Part shown: piece by piece, positions 50,006 through 60,260 of the stretch
How positions within the stretch are numbered: the first letter of the stretch is position 1
Layout of the letters: each line of letters opens with the position of its first letter
Origin: Gracilibacillus orientalis
Lineage (GTDB): Bacteria; Bacillota; Bacilli; Bacillales; Amphibacillaceae
DNA: 64,000 nt
Assembly: GCF_900114645.1 (NCBI RefSeq)
Contig: NZ_FOTR01000001.1
Location: forward strand, 620,001-684,000
Reading direction: 5' to 3'
Notes under the pieces: generated by a model
The model's input: the letters and a program-made list of their open reading frames with translations, nothing else
Databases searched by the model: none
What the model was told of the DNA's origin: nothing
Program-made: the position numbers and the translations under genes

Positions 50006-51526
50006 CTACTTTTCTATGGAATGAATCCGACGAAATTGAGTAGGCGTGATTCCAGCATAGTTTTTAAATACCTGAACAAAATATTTATATTCCCGGTATC
50101 CGACATACTCCGCTATTTCAAACACTTTGTTCGAGGTTCCTGTGAGCAATTCTTTCGCTTTATTAATACGTATTGTATTGAGATATTCAGAATAGCTGTA
50201 ACCTGTCTCTTGTTTAAATAGCATACTAAAATAATTAGGTGTAATATAATGTTCTTCCGCTACTTCTACTGCTTTGATATCTTTTTGATAGTTTTTCTCG
50301 ATATACTGTTTAGCGTGTTGAATAATCCAATGATTTTCGCTTGAATGCTGTAAAAAATTGATCATCAGCTCAAGATCATCCGACAGCACCGCTTGAAGAG
50401 CATCTATACTATTATAAATAAGTAAATCGAGTTCCTGCCCCAACGTAAATTCAAGGTTTTCGAAAGTTGAAGCCTGACCCCTTTCTTTAATTGAGTTAAG
50501 CAGAAAAATGGCCACACCTTTGATTTGTACCAACGTTAACTGATTTTGCTCCAAATCTATAAAGAGCTGGTTCACTACTTTATCCACTTCTAACTTATCC
50601 TGTTGAAAAACAGCATTACTTATTGAATCCACTATTTGTTTGTCCACATCGAAATGCTTTTCAGACGGCATATTTTCTTTATCAGTAATCACTTGTTTAG
50701 CTGAGCCTCGATAGAAACTGAGGCGCTGATTTAATTCCTGATAAAGCAGTGAAACATGATGTAAATCATGATAACTAGAAGATATAGCCAGGGAAACCTG
50801 GTTATCAAATGCTTCCGTGATCACGGTAATGAACTGATTAATATTGTCATTAGAAACATCCTGCTGATCATATAGAAATACCACCAATTGATTCTCATGT
50901 GTTTCGATACATATCGATGAAAGTTCACATGGTGCTATTACTTCTTTCAAATGGTTAGCCAATTCCATCTCTGTATCTTTTGAACAAACTGCCATATAGT
51001 TTTTTCTTTCGATCATCAATAAACGAAATGAATATGCTTGCATTTTAATTTTTTCCTCAAGATTATATGAATCCGGTAAATCGAATACTTGTTGAGATAA
51101 ATAGTTGGTCAACATTGTCTCTTGCTGATCCTGCTCTTCTTTTCTTGTCTTTTCGATTTGCTGCTTTACATCTTTGATTAATGCAAACAATTCATCGATA
51201 TCTACCGGCTTTAATAAATAATCTTCAACACCAATTCGAATCGCCTGGCGCGCGTATTCAAATTCCTCATATCCACTGATCATAATAATGGTCACTTCAG
51301 GAAAACCTTCAGCAAGTGCCTTTGATAAATGTATACCATCCATTTCCGGCATATACACATCGGTAATGACAATATCCACCGGCTCTTGTTGAATTATTTC
51401 CAATGCTTTTTTACCATTATTTGCAGATCCAACAATATCAATATCTATTTCCTCCCAAGGAATGGTGTTAGATAGTCCCTGGCATATTAATGGTTCATCA
51501 TCAACGATCAACATCTTTAACGTCAT
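50006..51526 (-). CDS. YesN-like response regulator with AraC output domain
   Basis: About 506 aa. I prefer ATG 51526 (AAAGG 4 nt before) to ATG 51538, which directly abuts the Shine-Dalgarno. N-terminal receiver (MLIVDDEPLICQGL; phospho-Asp in VDIVITDVYMPEMDGIHLSK; Lys in EDYLLKPVD), a long middle region (about 130-400), and a C-terminal AraC double helix-turn-helix (VAEEHYITPNYFSMLFKQET, VGYREYKYFVQVFKNYAGIT). The start overlaps the kinase end by 26 bp. It should activate this importer/GH operon on sugar sensing. Confidence 0.92.
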   Translation of the reverse strand: MTLKMLIVDDEPLICQGLSNTIPWEEIDIDIVGSANNGKKALEIIQQEPVDIVITDVYMPEMDGIHLSKALAEGFPEVTIIMISGYEEFEYARQAIRIGVEDYLLKPVDIDELFALIKDVKQQIEKTRKEEQDQQETMLTNYLSQQVFDLPDSYNLEEKIKMQAYSFRLLMIERKNYMAVCSKDTEMELANHLKEVIAPCELSSICIETHENQLVVFLYDQQDVSNDNINQFITVITEAFDNQVSLAISSSYHDLHHVSLLYQELNQRLSFYRGSAKQVITDKENMPSEKHFDVDKQIVDSISNAVFQQDKLEVDKVVNQLFIDLEQNQLTLVQIKGVAIFLLNSIKERGQASTFENLEFTLGQELDLLIYNSIDALQAVLSDDLELMINFLQHSSENHWIIQHAKQYIEKNYQKDIKAVEVAEEHYITPNYFSMLFKQETGYSYSEYLNTIRINKAKELLTGTSNKVFEIAEYVGYREYKYFVQVFKNYAGITPTQFRRIHSIEK

Positions 51527-53309
51527 TTGGCCTTTCATCTCCTTCTATCAGTCGGTTCAGCATCAATTCATCTTTAATCCATGGTAAATATACTCGGACA
51601 CAGGCACCTTCCTTCACATCTATGATCTTAAGTCCATAATGATTGCCAAAAGCATTGGTAATACGATCATGAACATTTTTTAAGGCATAACTGTCTTGTT
51701 CTTCTGTCGAGTGCAACAATTGCTTTACTCTGTCGATATCCATTCCGATACCGTTATCCAATACATCAATAATGATTATTTCACCTTTAAGATAGCAGCG
51801 TATCGTAATCTGTTTCTTTTCTTGTAATTGCTGAAAGCCATGTTTAAAGCTATTCTCCACAAGTGGTTCCAACATTAGTTTTAGAACAACACTTTTGGAT
51901 AATCCCGCTTCCATAAAAATCGCATACTGAAATGTTTCCCCTAACCGCTTTTTTTGCAGTTCCATATAGCTTTGGACGTACTTTATTTCATCCTTTAATG
52001 GAATCCATACCTTTCCTTGACTAAGGGTAATACGAAATAAAGTAGATAAATCTTCGATACTCTTACTTGTCTCCGGTGCATGTTCCAAACGAGCGGTCCA
52101 ACGAATCATGTCTAGTGTATTATAAAGAAAATGGGGATTGATTTGACTTTGTAACGCCTTCAATTCTGAATGTTTATGTTGAATTTCCAACTTATATTTA
52201 CTGTCAATTAATCTCTGAATCTGTTCAACCATCGAATTGAATCGATAGCCAAGTTGCCCGACTTCATCTTTCGATCGGATTTTAACTCTCGCTTTAAAGT
52301 CCCCGAGTTCTAACCGTTTTGTTTCTCTTGTTAATTCCAGTATGGGACGGACGACAAAGAAAACAAATCCTGCAAATGTCATTAATCCCATAAATACGGC
52401 GATCAAAATCATATATCCAAATGTTGATTGAGTATCCTTCATTTCAGATAAAACATACTTTTCACTGACAACTGATACTAAATGCATATCAATTTGCTCA
52501 ATATATCTCGATACACCGTAATAAACATCTCCATCTGACTCCAGTTGAAAACTTTCTCCTTCTGAATGAATATTATCCATAAAGGTTTGGTAGCTAAAGT
52601 CCTTTGCTTCATCAGATCCAGTAATATCCTGTTCTTGGTTATGTACAAAAAAGGCTTGATGCTGTTCATTTGTAAAACCTGCCGTTACATGCTGATACAA
52701 TGCCTGCTGATCAAGGCGAATACGAACAAGTCCAATTGGCTGCTTAATGTCATAGAGATGATTAATCACTCGGTAGAAGGTGATCACCTTTTCATCTTCA
52801 TTGGTTGGTTGATTATGCATCTTATATGGTGTGCTCCACAGTATTTCCCCTTCCATCTCCATTGCTTTGTTAACCCACTTCTCTTCCTCCCCTTCAACAA
52901 TCTCACCAACTGACAACACTTGCTGATTCTGTCCTTCGATTTGCACAGAATGAAAGTAATCTTTCTCTGATTGATGGAAGACAAAGAAACCATTTAAATT
53001 ACTCCGGATTTGATTTAAATGGTTATAATCTTCACCAGTAACTGCTGGATAGGTCATAAAGTCACGGAATTCATTGCTGTAAATCATATATCGCGAGATC
53101 TCCTCAATTTCTTCGATAACGTTGTTTAGTTGTGACTCCATGTTATTGAGATTACGGTACGTAGTGTTAATAACTTGCTCTTTTAATATATTGTTAGATT
53201 GATAAATAACGATCGAACCGATTAAACCACTTGGAATCGTCACAAGCAAAAGGAAAATAATAACTGATTTCCATTTTAAGCTGTTTTTAATATATTGGAT
53301 TAATTGCAT
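51501..53309 (-). CDS. YesM-like sensor histidine kinase
   Basis: 602 aa. Membrane helix (about 16-36), extracellular Cache-like sensor (about 40-290), second helix (about 295-320), HAMP (about 322-375), His-kinase block with phospho-His in LQSQINPHFLYNTLDMIRW (about 405), and an HATPase with N box LVENSFKHGF and GIGMDIDRV. LytS/YesM subfamily. Works with the overlapping response regulator. Such systems in Bacillus sense extracellular oligosaccharides, often with the cognate binding protein. Confidence 0.93.
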   Translation of the reverse strand: MQLIQYIKNSLKWKSVIIFLLLVTIPSGLIGSIVIYQSNNILKEQVINTTYRNLNNMESQLNNVIEEIEEISRYMIYSNEFRDFMTYPAVTGEDYNHLNQIRSNLNGFFVFHQSEKDYFHSVQIEGQNQQVLSVGEIVEGEEEKWVNKAMEMEGEILWSTPYKMHNQPTNEDEKVITFYRVINHLYDIKQPIGLVRIRLDQQALYQHVTAGFTNEQHQAFFVHNQEQDITGSDEAKDFSYQTFMDNIHSEGESFQLESDGDVYYGVSRYIEQIDMHLVSVVSEKYVLSEMKDTQSTFGYMILIAVFMGLMTFAGFVFFVVRPILELTRETKRLELGDFKARVKIRSKDEVGQLGYRFNSMVEQIQRLIDSKYKLEIQHKHSELKALQSQINPHFLYNTLDMIRWTARLEHAPETSKSIEDLSTLFRITLSQGKVWIPLKDEIKYVQSYMELQKKRLGETFQYAIFMEAGLSKSVVLKLMLEPLVENSFKHGFQQLQEKKQITIRCYLKGEIIIIDVLDNGIGMDIDRVKQLLHSTEEQDSYALKNVHDRITNAFGNHYGLKIIDVKEGACVRVYLPWIKDELMLNRLIEGDERPNDVKDVDR

Positions 53310-53374
53310 GTTTAATTTCTCCCATACTTCATAATTAGTAGTAAGAAGATTATAACATTTTGCTTATGCGCAAA

Positions 53375-53404
53375 AAGTAGAGTATCCCGTAAGACACTCT
53401 ACTT
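53375..53404 (-). terminator. Hairpin/terminator between binding protein and kinase genes
   Basis: AAGTAGAGT (53375-53383) / ACTCTACTT (53396-53404); on the minus strand followed by TTTGCGC after the stem (the stem itself ends in TT). Probably limits read-through, so the binding protein is made in excess over the kinase, regulator and permeases. Confidence 0.75.
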
Positions 53405-53421
53405 ACCATTCATACTATGAA

Positions 53422-54735
53422 CTACTCTAGTTCGGTTTCTGCAACACGTTGAATATTTTCAGCTGCTTCTTCAGGTGTTGAACCACCAACCGTTATCGAT
53501 TGCAGCTCATTTTCTAATTGATCATTTACTGCTGGTGTTAACGTAGCATCATAAACTGGCGCTGGTTCAGATTCAGCAATAACTTCTAACATTTCTTCTG
53601 TTAATGGGTTAAGTTCTGCATCATCCGGTACTTCTACGTTTGCAATAATGGGACGACCTACTTTAATTAACTCTTCCCATAGTTCCTGATCGTAGACATA
53701 TTGTAAAAATGTATGTGCTGCTTCGAGTTTTTCGCCCTCTAATTCACTATTAATAGCAACTCCCGTTCCTGCAACAGTGGATATCGTTTTCTTATCATTT
53801 AAAGGAATCATCGAAACACCAATATTTTTATCTTCCGGCTTATTTTCTAGAATGGAAGAAATCCCCCAGTTACCATCAATAACCATGGCTGTTCTTCCTT
53901 GAAGAAAATAATCAACCATTTGTGTACTATCAATGGTATTAAGATCTTCATTAAATGCTTCTTTCTTCACTAACTCATCAATCACTTCCAAGGACTGTAC
54001 AAAGTCTGAATCTGTAAATGCTCTTTCTCCATTTGCAACATCTTCCAAGAAATCATTGCCAGTAAATCGATCAGCTATCGTTGAGATATAAACAGATTGC
54101 AATACCCAAGCATCTGAGTTACCTAATGCGATAGGTGTAATATCATTTCCTTTTAAATCATCGATCAGTTGTAAGAACTCATCATACGTTTCAGGAAACT
54201 CATCATATCCGGCATCTGCTAACATATCTTTGTCATAAAAGACCATGTTTGTTGGGTTCGTGTTAGCAGGTACAGCATAGGTATCACCCTCAACCGAAAA
54301 ATCTTCAAAGTCTTCTTCATCTAATAAGCCAGTCTCCTCTGTCCAATGGCTGACAATATCATTGATTGGTTGTAAGACACCGCCATCTACTAGTGGTTCT
54401 AACTCTGCTCCAGGCCATACTTGGAATACATCAGGTAATTGTCCACCAGCTGCCTGTGTATTTAGCCGAGTTCGATAATCAGCATTTGGAGTTGTATCTA
54501 CCTGAAGATCAATTTTCGGGTGCTCTTCATCAAATTTCTCTACCACATCCATAAATGCTTGGTAATCCGCTCGACCAACATCTTCTGATTTCCAGAATTT
54601 AAGCTCGACAGCATCATCATTTGTCGATTCTCCATTAGATGATGTTTCCTCTCCGTTATCACTTGAACATGCAACTAGTACACTAACCAGTAAAACAACT
54701 AAACCTAAAAATAAATTATTACTCCTCTTTCTCAT
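53422..54735 (-). CDS. Sugar-binding lipoprotein of ABC importer
   Basis: 437 aa from ATG at 54735 (GGAGGG 6 nt before). Lipobox VLVAC (Cys about residue 23), acidic linker, family-1 fold (ELKFWKSEDVGRADYQAFMD, DVFQVWPGAELEPLV, GRTAMVIDGNWGISSIL). Partner of permeases 48173 and 49049. First gene of the transcription unit, behind a good cre site, so expression should be lowered by glucose via CcpA. Confidence 0.93.
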   Translation of the reverse strand: MRKRSNNLFLGLVVLLVSVLVACSSDNGEETSSNGESTNDDAVELKFWKSEDVGRADYQAFMDVVEKFDEEHPKIDLQVDTTPNADYRTRLNTQAAGGQLPDVFQVWPGAELEPLVDGGVLQPINDIVSHWTEETGLLDEEDFEDFSVEGDTYAVPANTNPTNMVFYDKDMLADAGYDEFPETYDEFLQLIDDLKGNDITPIALGNSDAWVLQSVYISTIADRFTGNDFLEDVANGERAFTDSDFVQSLEVIDELVKKEAFNEDLNTIDSTQMVDYFLQGRTAMVIDGNWGISSILENKPEDKNIGVSMIPLNDKKTISTVAGTGVAINSELEGEKLEAAHTFLQYVYDQELWEELIKVGRPIIANVEVPDDAELNPLTEEMLEVIAESEPAPVYDATLTPAVNDQLENELQSITVGGSTPEEAAENIQRVAETELE

Positions 54736-54751
54736 AATCAACCCTCCACTT

Positions 54752-54765
54752 TGTTATCGCTTTCA
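54752..54765 (-). promoter_or_regulatory. CcpA cre site
   Basis: TGAAAGCGATAACA on the minus strand fits TGWNANCGNTNWCA at every position on either strand. It lies 17 bp upstream of the binding-protein start codon, where bound CcpA would block transcription. Confidence 0.75.
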
Positions 54766-54902
54766 TTAAGGATTATCTCACAGAAGAATAAGCAAAAAAA
54801 TCCAACAAAGTTAATATAATATCCAATATTTTATGCACCACGAAAATTATCCCCATAAAAATCTCACAGTATTTCTACATTGTGTATCTCCTTCTTTATA
54901 AG

Positions 54903-54955
54903 AAATGTATTGCTAAAACCTTCTCCAACCAGAAAGCTTCAGCAATACATTTTTG
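54903..54955. terminator. Long-stem hairpin downstream of the ZIP gene
   Basis: AAATGTATTGCT (54903-54914) / AGCAATACATTT (54941-54952), perfect 12-bp arms, with a 26-nt loop holding a weaker AACCTTCT/AGAAAGCTT pairing; T-rich on both sides. Confidence 0.65.
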
Positions 54956-54997
54956 TTTCTAAATTTAATTTAAACCTTTGCTTCATCATAAGGTGAA

Positions 54998-55813
54998 TTA
55001 ACCTAATGCCACATCAAGAATCATCATTAATACAAAACCAATCATTAAACTCATGGAAGCCAAGTCTTTATTGCCTTTCTCTTGTGAACTCGGAATAACT
55101 TCTTCGACTACTACAAAAATCATCGCTCCAGCCGCAAAACTTAATGCATAAGGTAATAATGGTTCAATAAAGGATACTGCAATTGCTCCAATAACCGCAG
55201 CAATTGGTTCCACCATTCCGGAAAATTGCCCGTATTGGAAACTCTTACTTCGAGATATCCCTTCTGCTCTTAATGGCATAGAAACTGCAACTCCTTCTGG
55301 AAAGTTTTGTATGCCAATTCCAAGCGCTAATGTGATGGCTCCAGCTAAAGATGCTTCCGTTCCACCATTTGCAAGAGCACCAAAAGCAATTCCGACCGCT
55401 AACCCTTCTGGGATATTATGTAGAGTAATGGCGAGTACTAGTAGTGTACTTCTTTTTCTTTTTTCCTGATAGATTCCTTCTGCTTTATCAACAGGGGTAT
55501 TTGGATGAAGGTGGGGTAAAACCTTATCTATTCCCCATAAGAAAATACCACCTAATAAAAATCCAAATGCTGACGGAAACCAAGTTCCGATGGCGTTATC
55601 ACCCGATAATTCAATAGCTGGTCCTAGTAAAGACCAATAACTTGCTGCAATCATAACACCGCCAGCAAATCCCAACATACTATCCATTAGTCGCTGATTG
55701 ATGGTTTTGGTTGCAAAAACGAGACTAGCGCCTAATGCAGTCATCCCCCAAGTGAATAAAGTAGCTATCAACGTTTGTGTTATAGGATTAAAATTCTGAA
55801 AAAAATCAAGCAT
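54998..55813 (-). CDS. ZIP-family metal transporter
   Basis: 271 aa, AAGGAAGGTGATC upstream. Eight predicted membrane helices. Metal-site helices: LVLAITLHNIPEGLAVGIAF (helix IV, HNxPEG) and GIGIQNFPEGVAVSMPLRAE (helix V), with EEVIPSSQEKG near the end. Closest in form to the GufA/ZupT group, importing zinc and other divalent metals. The cytosolic loop between helices III and IV has a His-poor DKVLPHLHPNTPVDKAEG. Monocistronic, no link to sugar genes. Confidence 0.92.
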   Translation of the reverse strand: MLDFFQNFNPITQTLIATLFTWGMTALGASLVFATKTINQRLMDSMLGFAGGVMIAASYWSLLGPAIELSGDNAIGTWFPSAFGFLLGGIFLWGIDKVLPHLHPNTPVDKAEGIYQEKRKRSTLLVLAITLHNIPEGLAVGIAFGALANGGTEASLAGAITLALGIGIQNFPEGVAVSMPLRAEGISRSKSFQYGQFSGMVEPIAAVIGAIAVSFIEPLLPYALSFAAGAMIFVVVEEVIPSSQEKGNKDLASMSLMIGFVLMMILDVALG

Positions 55814-56491
55814 AATGAAGAAAGATCACCTTCCTTAAAATAGGTTGCTATTACATTCTAACGCTAATTCTACTATTAACTAAATTTTACGTATTAAATT
55901 CTGAGATAAAATTCCGCAAAAAAATATACACTACAATAAATATCGGAAACATTGTAATCAGTTGATTATATACGGTAGCGACAAGGATAACAAACATATT
56001 ATCATTTTCTATAATATTTATAATGATGGACAGAATTATTTTATTTTACGTAGTTTTGTCCTTCATCAGGCTTATGATAGACACTTTTTTCCGATTTGCT
56101 CTTCTTTTGTCCTTCATCCTACTTTTAAGAATAAGGGGACAACATGTATTTGGAAATCGAAATACTACTTTTACTACTATAGTTTACACTAGATTCTTAC
56201 AAAATGTAATTTGTACATATATCTTCCCTAGATTACAATATTTCACCAGAAAACTTTTAATATATTTTAAAAAAGCCTGTCACAAATGGAGAAATGAGCA
56301 GAGAAACCATTGGCTCTGCCATGAAACCATGGGAGTAAGAAGGTAAAGAAGTTGTCCGGCATGAAGTTGATACATTTATTGTCAATCCTCTTCCGTCACA
56401 GCCGAAAGAAGTTAGTACTGTAAAAGGATTAGAAAAAGGGAGCAAGCGGTCGCCTACTCCCCTGTTTTCTATTTAGTTTATTTAATATAAT
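55814..56491. other. Non-coding stretch with a coding remnant near its end
   Basis: 55860-56270 is AT-rich, with two overlapping frames of no recognisable content and no ribosome-binding site. On the plus strand about 56355-56475 reads EVVRHEVDTFIVNPLPSQPK, then EVSTVKGLEKGSKRSPTPLF and a stop: a coding-like C-terminal scrap preceded by stops, which I cannot assign. The scrap overlaps the GH2 terminator. Confidence 0.4.
56436..56463 (-). terminator. Terminator of the secreted GH2 gene
   Basis: GGGAG (56438-56442) / CTCCC (56457-56461) with an inner GCG/CGC pair; on the minus strand followed by TTTTTC. Confidence 0.65.
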
Positions 56492-59400
56492 TTAATTCAA
56501 CTGCTCAGCGATAGCTTCTGCTTCTTCCACTAATGTTTCTTTTGCGTCCTCTGAAATATGCTTCTGCATCGATGATTTCTCGATTTGAGTCAAATATTTT
56601 TGGATAAACTTAAGTGCTTTAGCTTCTGACTTTTTCTCATAATGATGAACCACTTGTTTATACGTGTTTGACAATTGTGCCGCCAATGGGCCGTTTAAAT
56701 CTTCAGATTCTATATAGCTATCCATTAATTCCTGGAATGCTGATGTATTGATTGGCAAAGCTTGAAATGTAAAGTAGTCAAAGTCAGCATTAATATCTCC
56801 AGCTAAAGTAGATGTACCATATAATCCAACTTTTATATTATCGAGTGAAACCGTCATTGGATCTGCCGCTTGAATCCATTCTGATCCATCCCAATAATAT
56901 GAGGTCACTTGGTCATTAACTTTTGTCAACTTCAAATAAACGGTATCTGTTTCTGGATGTGCGACCATATTATCAGGTTTTGAATACGTACCATCTTCTT
57001 CTTTAGCTGTTTCTATGCTGTAACCATCAGTAGTACTAGTATCCCAAACATGACCTAGTCTTACATAGTTATCCTCATCTTCCCAAATATACAAACCTGC
57101 TTGTTGGTGATTTTGGCGGATTGGAGCTGTAAGCTTTGTAGTAATTTCAAAATCACCTTCAGGAGCATTTCTTAAAAATAGATTTTTCAAAGAGTTGGCT
57201 TCTTCGTGTGAATCTCCTTCAGATGTTAGAATTCTTAACTTGCCAGGTACTTCTGTTAAACTCCATCTTTCCTCTACTTCTCCATAAATGGACCATTCTT
57301 CTGATAATGAATCACTATCAAAATGATCAACATTTGCACCTAAAGCAATGGGCGGATTCACCTGATCTTTAAATTGATCAACTGCTTCTTCTAAAGCTTC
57401 TATTGCCTCTTGTAGCGATTTATTAGATGGATCATCCTGTTCCAAAACTTCCTGAGCACTAGCTATTGCTGAATGTAATGCATCTACAATATCTTGCTCA
57501 TATTGCCCTGGTTTTTCACCTATTTCGGCATTATCAAGTAACTCTTGAGCTTCATTGATTAGCTTTTCTAAATCACTATTATCAACAAGGCCAATTAATT
57601 CTCTATGTGCTTTACGTAATCGTTCAAAATCAGCCTTTTCGATTTTCCTATCATAGCTTAACAAGCCATTAATTTCAGTCTCCACGTCAGTAATTTGTGT
57701 GTAAACGGCTGCACTTAGACCTGGATCTTCTTTTAGCTGTTTGATACCATCAATTAACCCTAGATAGCGGTTTGTTAATTCTTCCTTACTGCTTTGCATT
57801 TCATAATTAAAGACATTTCCACTCCATTCATTGCCAGGAACATGTAAGCCAAGACCACCATATTCTCCAAGTACGGCAATACGATCTTCCGTAGGTGTTG
57901 GTGAATCTGGACCTACATATGCATGGAAATCTATTACATCACCTTCACCCACATCAGTCCATCCACTTGCATTAGAGACAAGACGGGTTGGATCTAATTC
58001 TTCTACCCAATTGGTTATTCTTTCTGTATCATATTGACCCCATCCTTCATTAAACACTGTCCATAAAAATAATGAAGGGGAATTGTAATGCTCATCGATC
58101 ATTTCTTCAAATTCATGTTCGAATTGTGCAGCATCTTCTGGAGATGGATTAGTATCAAACATGCTTGGCATATCTTGCCATACTAACATACCCATTTTAT
58201 CCGCCCAATAGTGAAAACGTTGTGGCTCTAATTTGGCATGTTTACGGATCATGTTAAATCCAAGAGATTTTGCTTGTTCTATATCGAACTTTAACGCTTC
58301 ATCTGTTGGTGCTGTATAAATACCAGCTGGCCAATATCCTTGGTCAAGCGGTCCCATTTGAAATACGAATTCGTCATTTAGTAAAGGGCGTAGCGTTCCA
58401 TCAACCATACCCTTTGAAATCTCCCTCATACCAAAGTAACTAGACACTTCATCAACAGTCGTATTCCCATCTTTCAGGCGAACTTCTAAATCATACAAAA
58501 ATGGATCTGTAGTTGACCACAATCTAGGATCTGGTATTGGAATTTGAATATTTTCTCCAACAGCACCTACCACTCTACCAACTTCTTCACCTTCTTTGTA
58601 TGCAATTGCTTCCACTTCTTGATCGGCATGATTCGAAGCCTCTACCTGTAACTCTAAGTACTCGTCATGTATTTCCGGTGTCATTTTCAGGTTACTAACA
58701 TGTGTGTTAGCAACAGGTTCTAACCATGGTGTTTGCCATATACCTGTAGCAGATGTATAAAAGATCCCACCAGGAATTAAACGTTGTTTGCCAAGTGCTT
58801 GACTTAATGACGTAGAGTCTTTTACTTCAACTATTAGTTCATTATCTCCTTCAACTAAATGCTCACTAATGTTAAAGCTAAATGCATCATAGCCACCTTT
58901 ATGTGTACCTACTTCATTACCATTCACATAAACATTGGATTCCCAGTCCACAGCCCCGAAATGTAATAACACATCATTATTAGACCATCCTGAAGGAATC
59001 GTAAAACTACGTTTGTACCACATATGATCTTCATGTCTTTCAATACCTGATAATTTAGACTCAACAGCAAACGGTACAAGAATTGTTTCATCTAAGGTTT
59101 GACCAGTTGGAAGTGAATCATCACTTGATGCAGATTCAAACTGCCATTCACCATTTAAGTTCATCCAATCATCTCTAACCATCTGTGGTCTTGGGTATTC
59201 AGGTAATACATTATTTTTATCGAGATCTTCTGCCCACGGAGAGGCTATAATATATTCAGAATTATTAACAGCAAAAGTCGTAAAGCCTTCCAATGAATTT
59301 CCTTCTGTAGTAGTAATTGGACCATCACCATCATAAGATATATATAAATTGTCATTATCTTTTGCAGTAATTGGATAATCCAGATCCAAAAGAATGGTGG

Positions 59401-60115
59401 ATGGGTCATCTGCTTTTAACTCCGCGTGAATCGGTTGCTTGTTACCTATTGTAGAAAAGTAACTGGCAGCATCATCTGGCAAACTATTTAAAACGCTTTC
59501 AAATGTCAGTGAAACCTTCATACCATCTGCTGAAACAGATGCATCAGTAGGACCAGTTACCGTATAGTCCTCTGGTAGATATAAGTTTTGACTTGGGATC
59601 ACTTCTTTTGGCTGTGAGTCACTTGACCAGTTTAATTTTAAATTCGAACCACCCATGTCTTCAAAATACTCAATTTTAATATCATACATTTGTCCAGCTT
59701 CCAGTGAAATAGGGGTACTTTCCTGTTCATTATCCCAATCATTCACCCAGTGATCAATTATTAATTCATCATCTATCCATAAACGAAACCCGTTATCTCC
59801 TATCATCGAAAAAGTATAATCTTCGGAGAATTCAGGCTTTAGCTGACCCGTCCATCTAACAGATGCATCATCAGCTTGTCCCGTCAATTCTTCTAATAAT
59901 GACTCTAAATCACTAAAGTTGATATTTGGTGAAACAACAGTTGCTTTCTTTTCATCGAAGTCAAATGCACCTGGACTTGAACTAGTATAAAAATCCCCTT
60001 TTAAACCATGTTGTCCATCATTCTCAGAATCTGCAATTAAAGTGGATAGTGGGAGCAAAAACATCATGATGATAAAAAAGGTAAAAATTCCTTTCCTTCT
60101 AATATTGATATTCAT
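56492..60115 (-). CDS. Secreted PA14-GH2 glycoside hydrolase with C-terminal carbohydrate-binding regions
   Basis: 1207 aa. Signal peptide about 1-30 (FFIIMMFLLPLSTLIA). PA14 domain (about 36-190, GLKGDFYTSSSPGAFDF, EDYTFSMIGDNGFRLWIDDE), a linker domain (about 195-290), then GH2 sugar-binding (PRPQMVRDDWMNLNGEWQFE on), Ig-like and barrel domains (about 310-850). Acid/base Glu lies in TVFNEGWGQYD (about 688), nucleophile Glu in IAVLGEYGGLGLH. Next are a FIVAR-like helical repeat (about 865-945) and a LamG/DUF1080-like sandwich (about 960-1110). It acts outside the cell. It follows a galactofuranose-type importer, so a beta-galactoside or galactofuranoside is plausible. Confidence 0.88.
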   Translation of the reverse strand: MNINIRRKGIFTFFIIMMFLLPLSTLIADSENDGQHGLKGDFYTSSSPGAFDFDEKKATVVSPNINFSDLESLLEELTGQADDASVRWTGQLKPEFSEDYTFSMIGDNGFRLWIDDELIIDHWVNDWDNEQESTPISLEAGQMYDIKIEYFEDMGGSNLKLNWSSDSQPKEVIPSQNLYLPEDYTVTGPTDASVSADGMKVSLTFESVLNSLPDDAASYFSTIGNKQPIHAELKADDPSTILLDLDYPITAKDNDNLYISYDGDGPITTTEGNSLEGFTTFAVNNSEYIIASPWAEDLDKNNVLPEYPRPQMVRDDWMNLNGEWQFESASSDDSLPTGQTLDETILVPFAVESKLSGIERHEDHMWYKRSFTIPSGWSNNDVLLHFGAVDWESNVYVNGNEVGTHKGGYDAFSFNISEHLVEGDNELIVEVKDSTSLSQALGKQRLIPGGIFYTSATGIWQTPWLEPVANTHVSNLKMTPEIHDEYLELQVEASNHADQEVEAIAYKEGEEVGRVVGAVGENIQIPIPDPRLWSTTDPFLYDLEVRLKDGNTTVDEVSSYFGMREISKGMVDGTLRPLLNDEFVFQMGPLDQGYWPAGIYTAPTDEALKFDIEQAKSLGFNMIRKHAKLEPQRFHYWADKMGMLVWQDMPSMFDTNPSPEDAAQFEHEFEEMIDEHYNSPSLFLWTVFNEGWGQYDTERITNWVEELDPTRLVSNASGWTDVGEGDVIDFHAYVGPDSPTPTEDRIAVLGEYGGLGLHVPGNEWSGNVFNYEMQSSKEELTNRYLGLIDGIKQLKEDPGLSAAVYTQITDVETEINGLLSYDRKIEKADFERLRKAHRELIGLVDNSDLEKLINEAQELLDNAEIGEKPGQYEQDIVDALHSAIASAQEVLEQDDPSNKSLQEAIEALEEAVDQFKDQVNPPIALGANVDHFDSDSLSEEWSIYGEVEERWSLTEVPGKLRILTSEGDSHEEANSLKNLFLRNAPEGDFEITTKLTAPIRQNHQQAGLYIWEDEDNYVRLGHVWDTSTTDGYSIETAKEEDGTYSKPDNMVAHPETDTVYLKLTKVNDQVTSYYWDGSEWIQAADPMTVSLDNIKVGLYGTSTLAGDINADFDYFTFQALPINTSAFQELMDSYIESEDLNGPLAAQLSNTYKQVVHHYEKKSEAKALKFIQKYLTQIEKSSMQKHISEDAKETLVEEAEAIAEQLN

Positions 60116-60260
60116 AGAATCCTCCTCTTAACATAGTTAATACAAACTTGACTATCGCGTACAAGAACTTCTTATTAAACATTACACTTACATCACCTCC
60201 TTCAATTCAATAACAAAGGTATATTGTTGACTAGATATACTTTTCGCTCGTCAAAAAGGG

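Noticed and set aside
55962-56346. Two overlapping frames of 76 and 107 codons
   Set aside because: AT-rich, no ribosome-binding site, no recognisable protein features.
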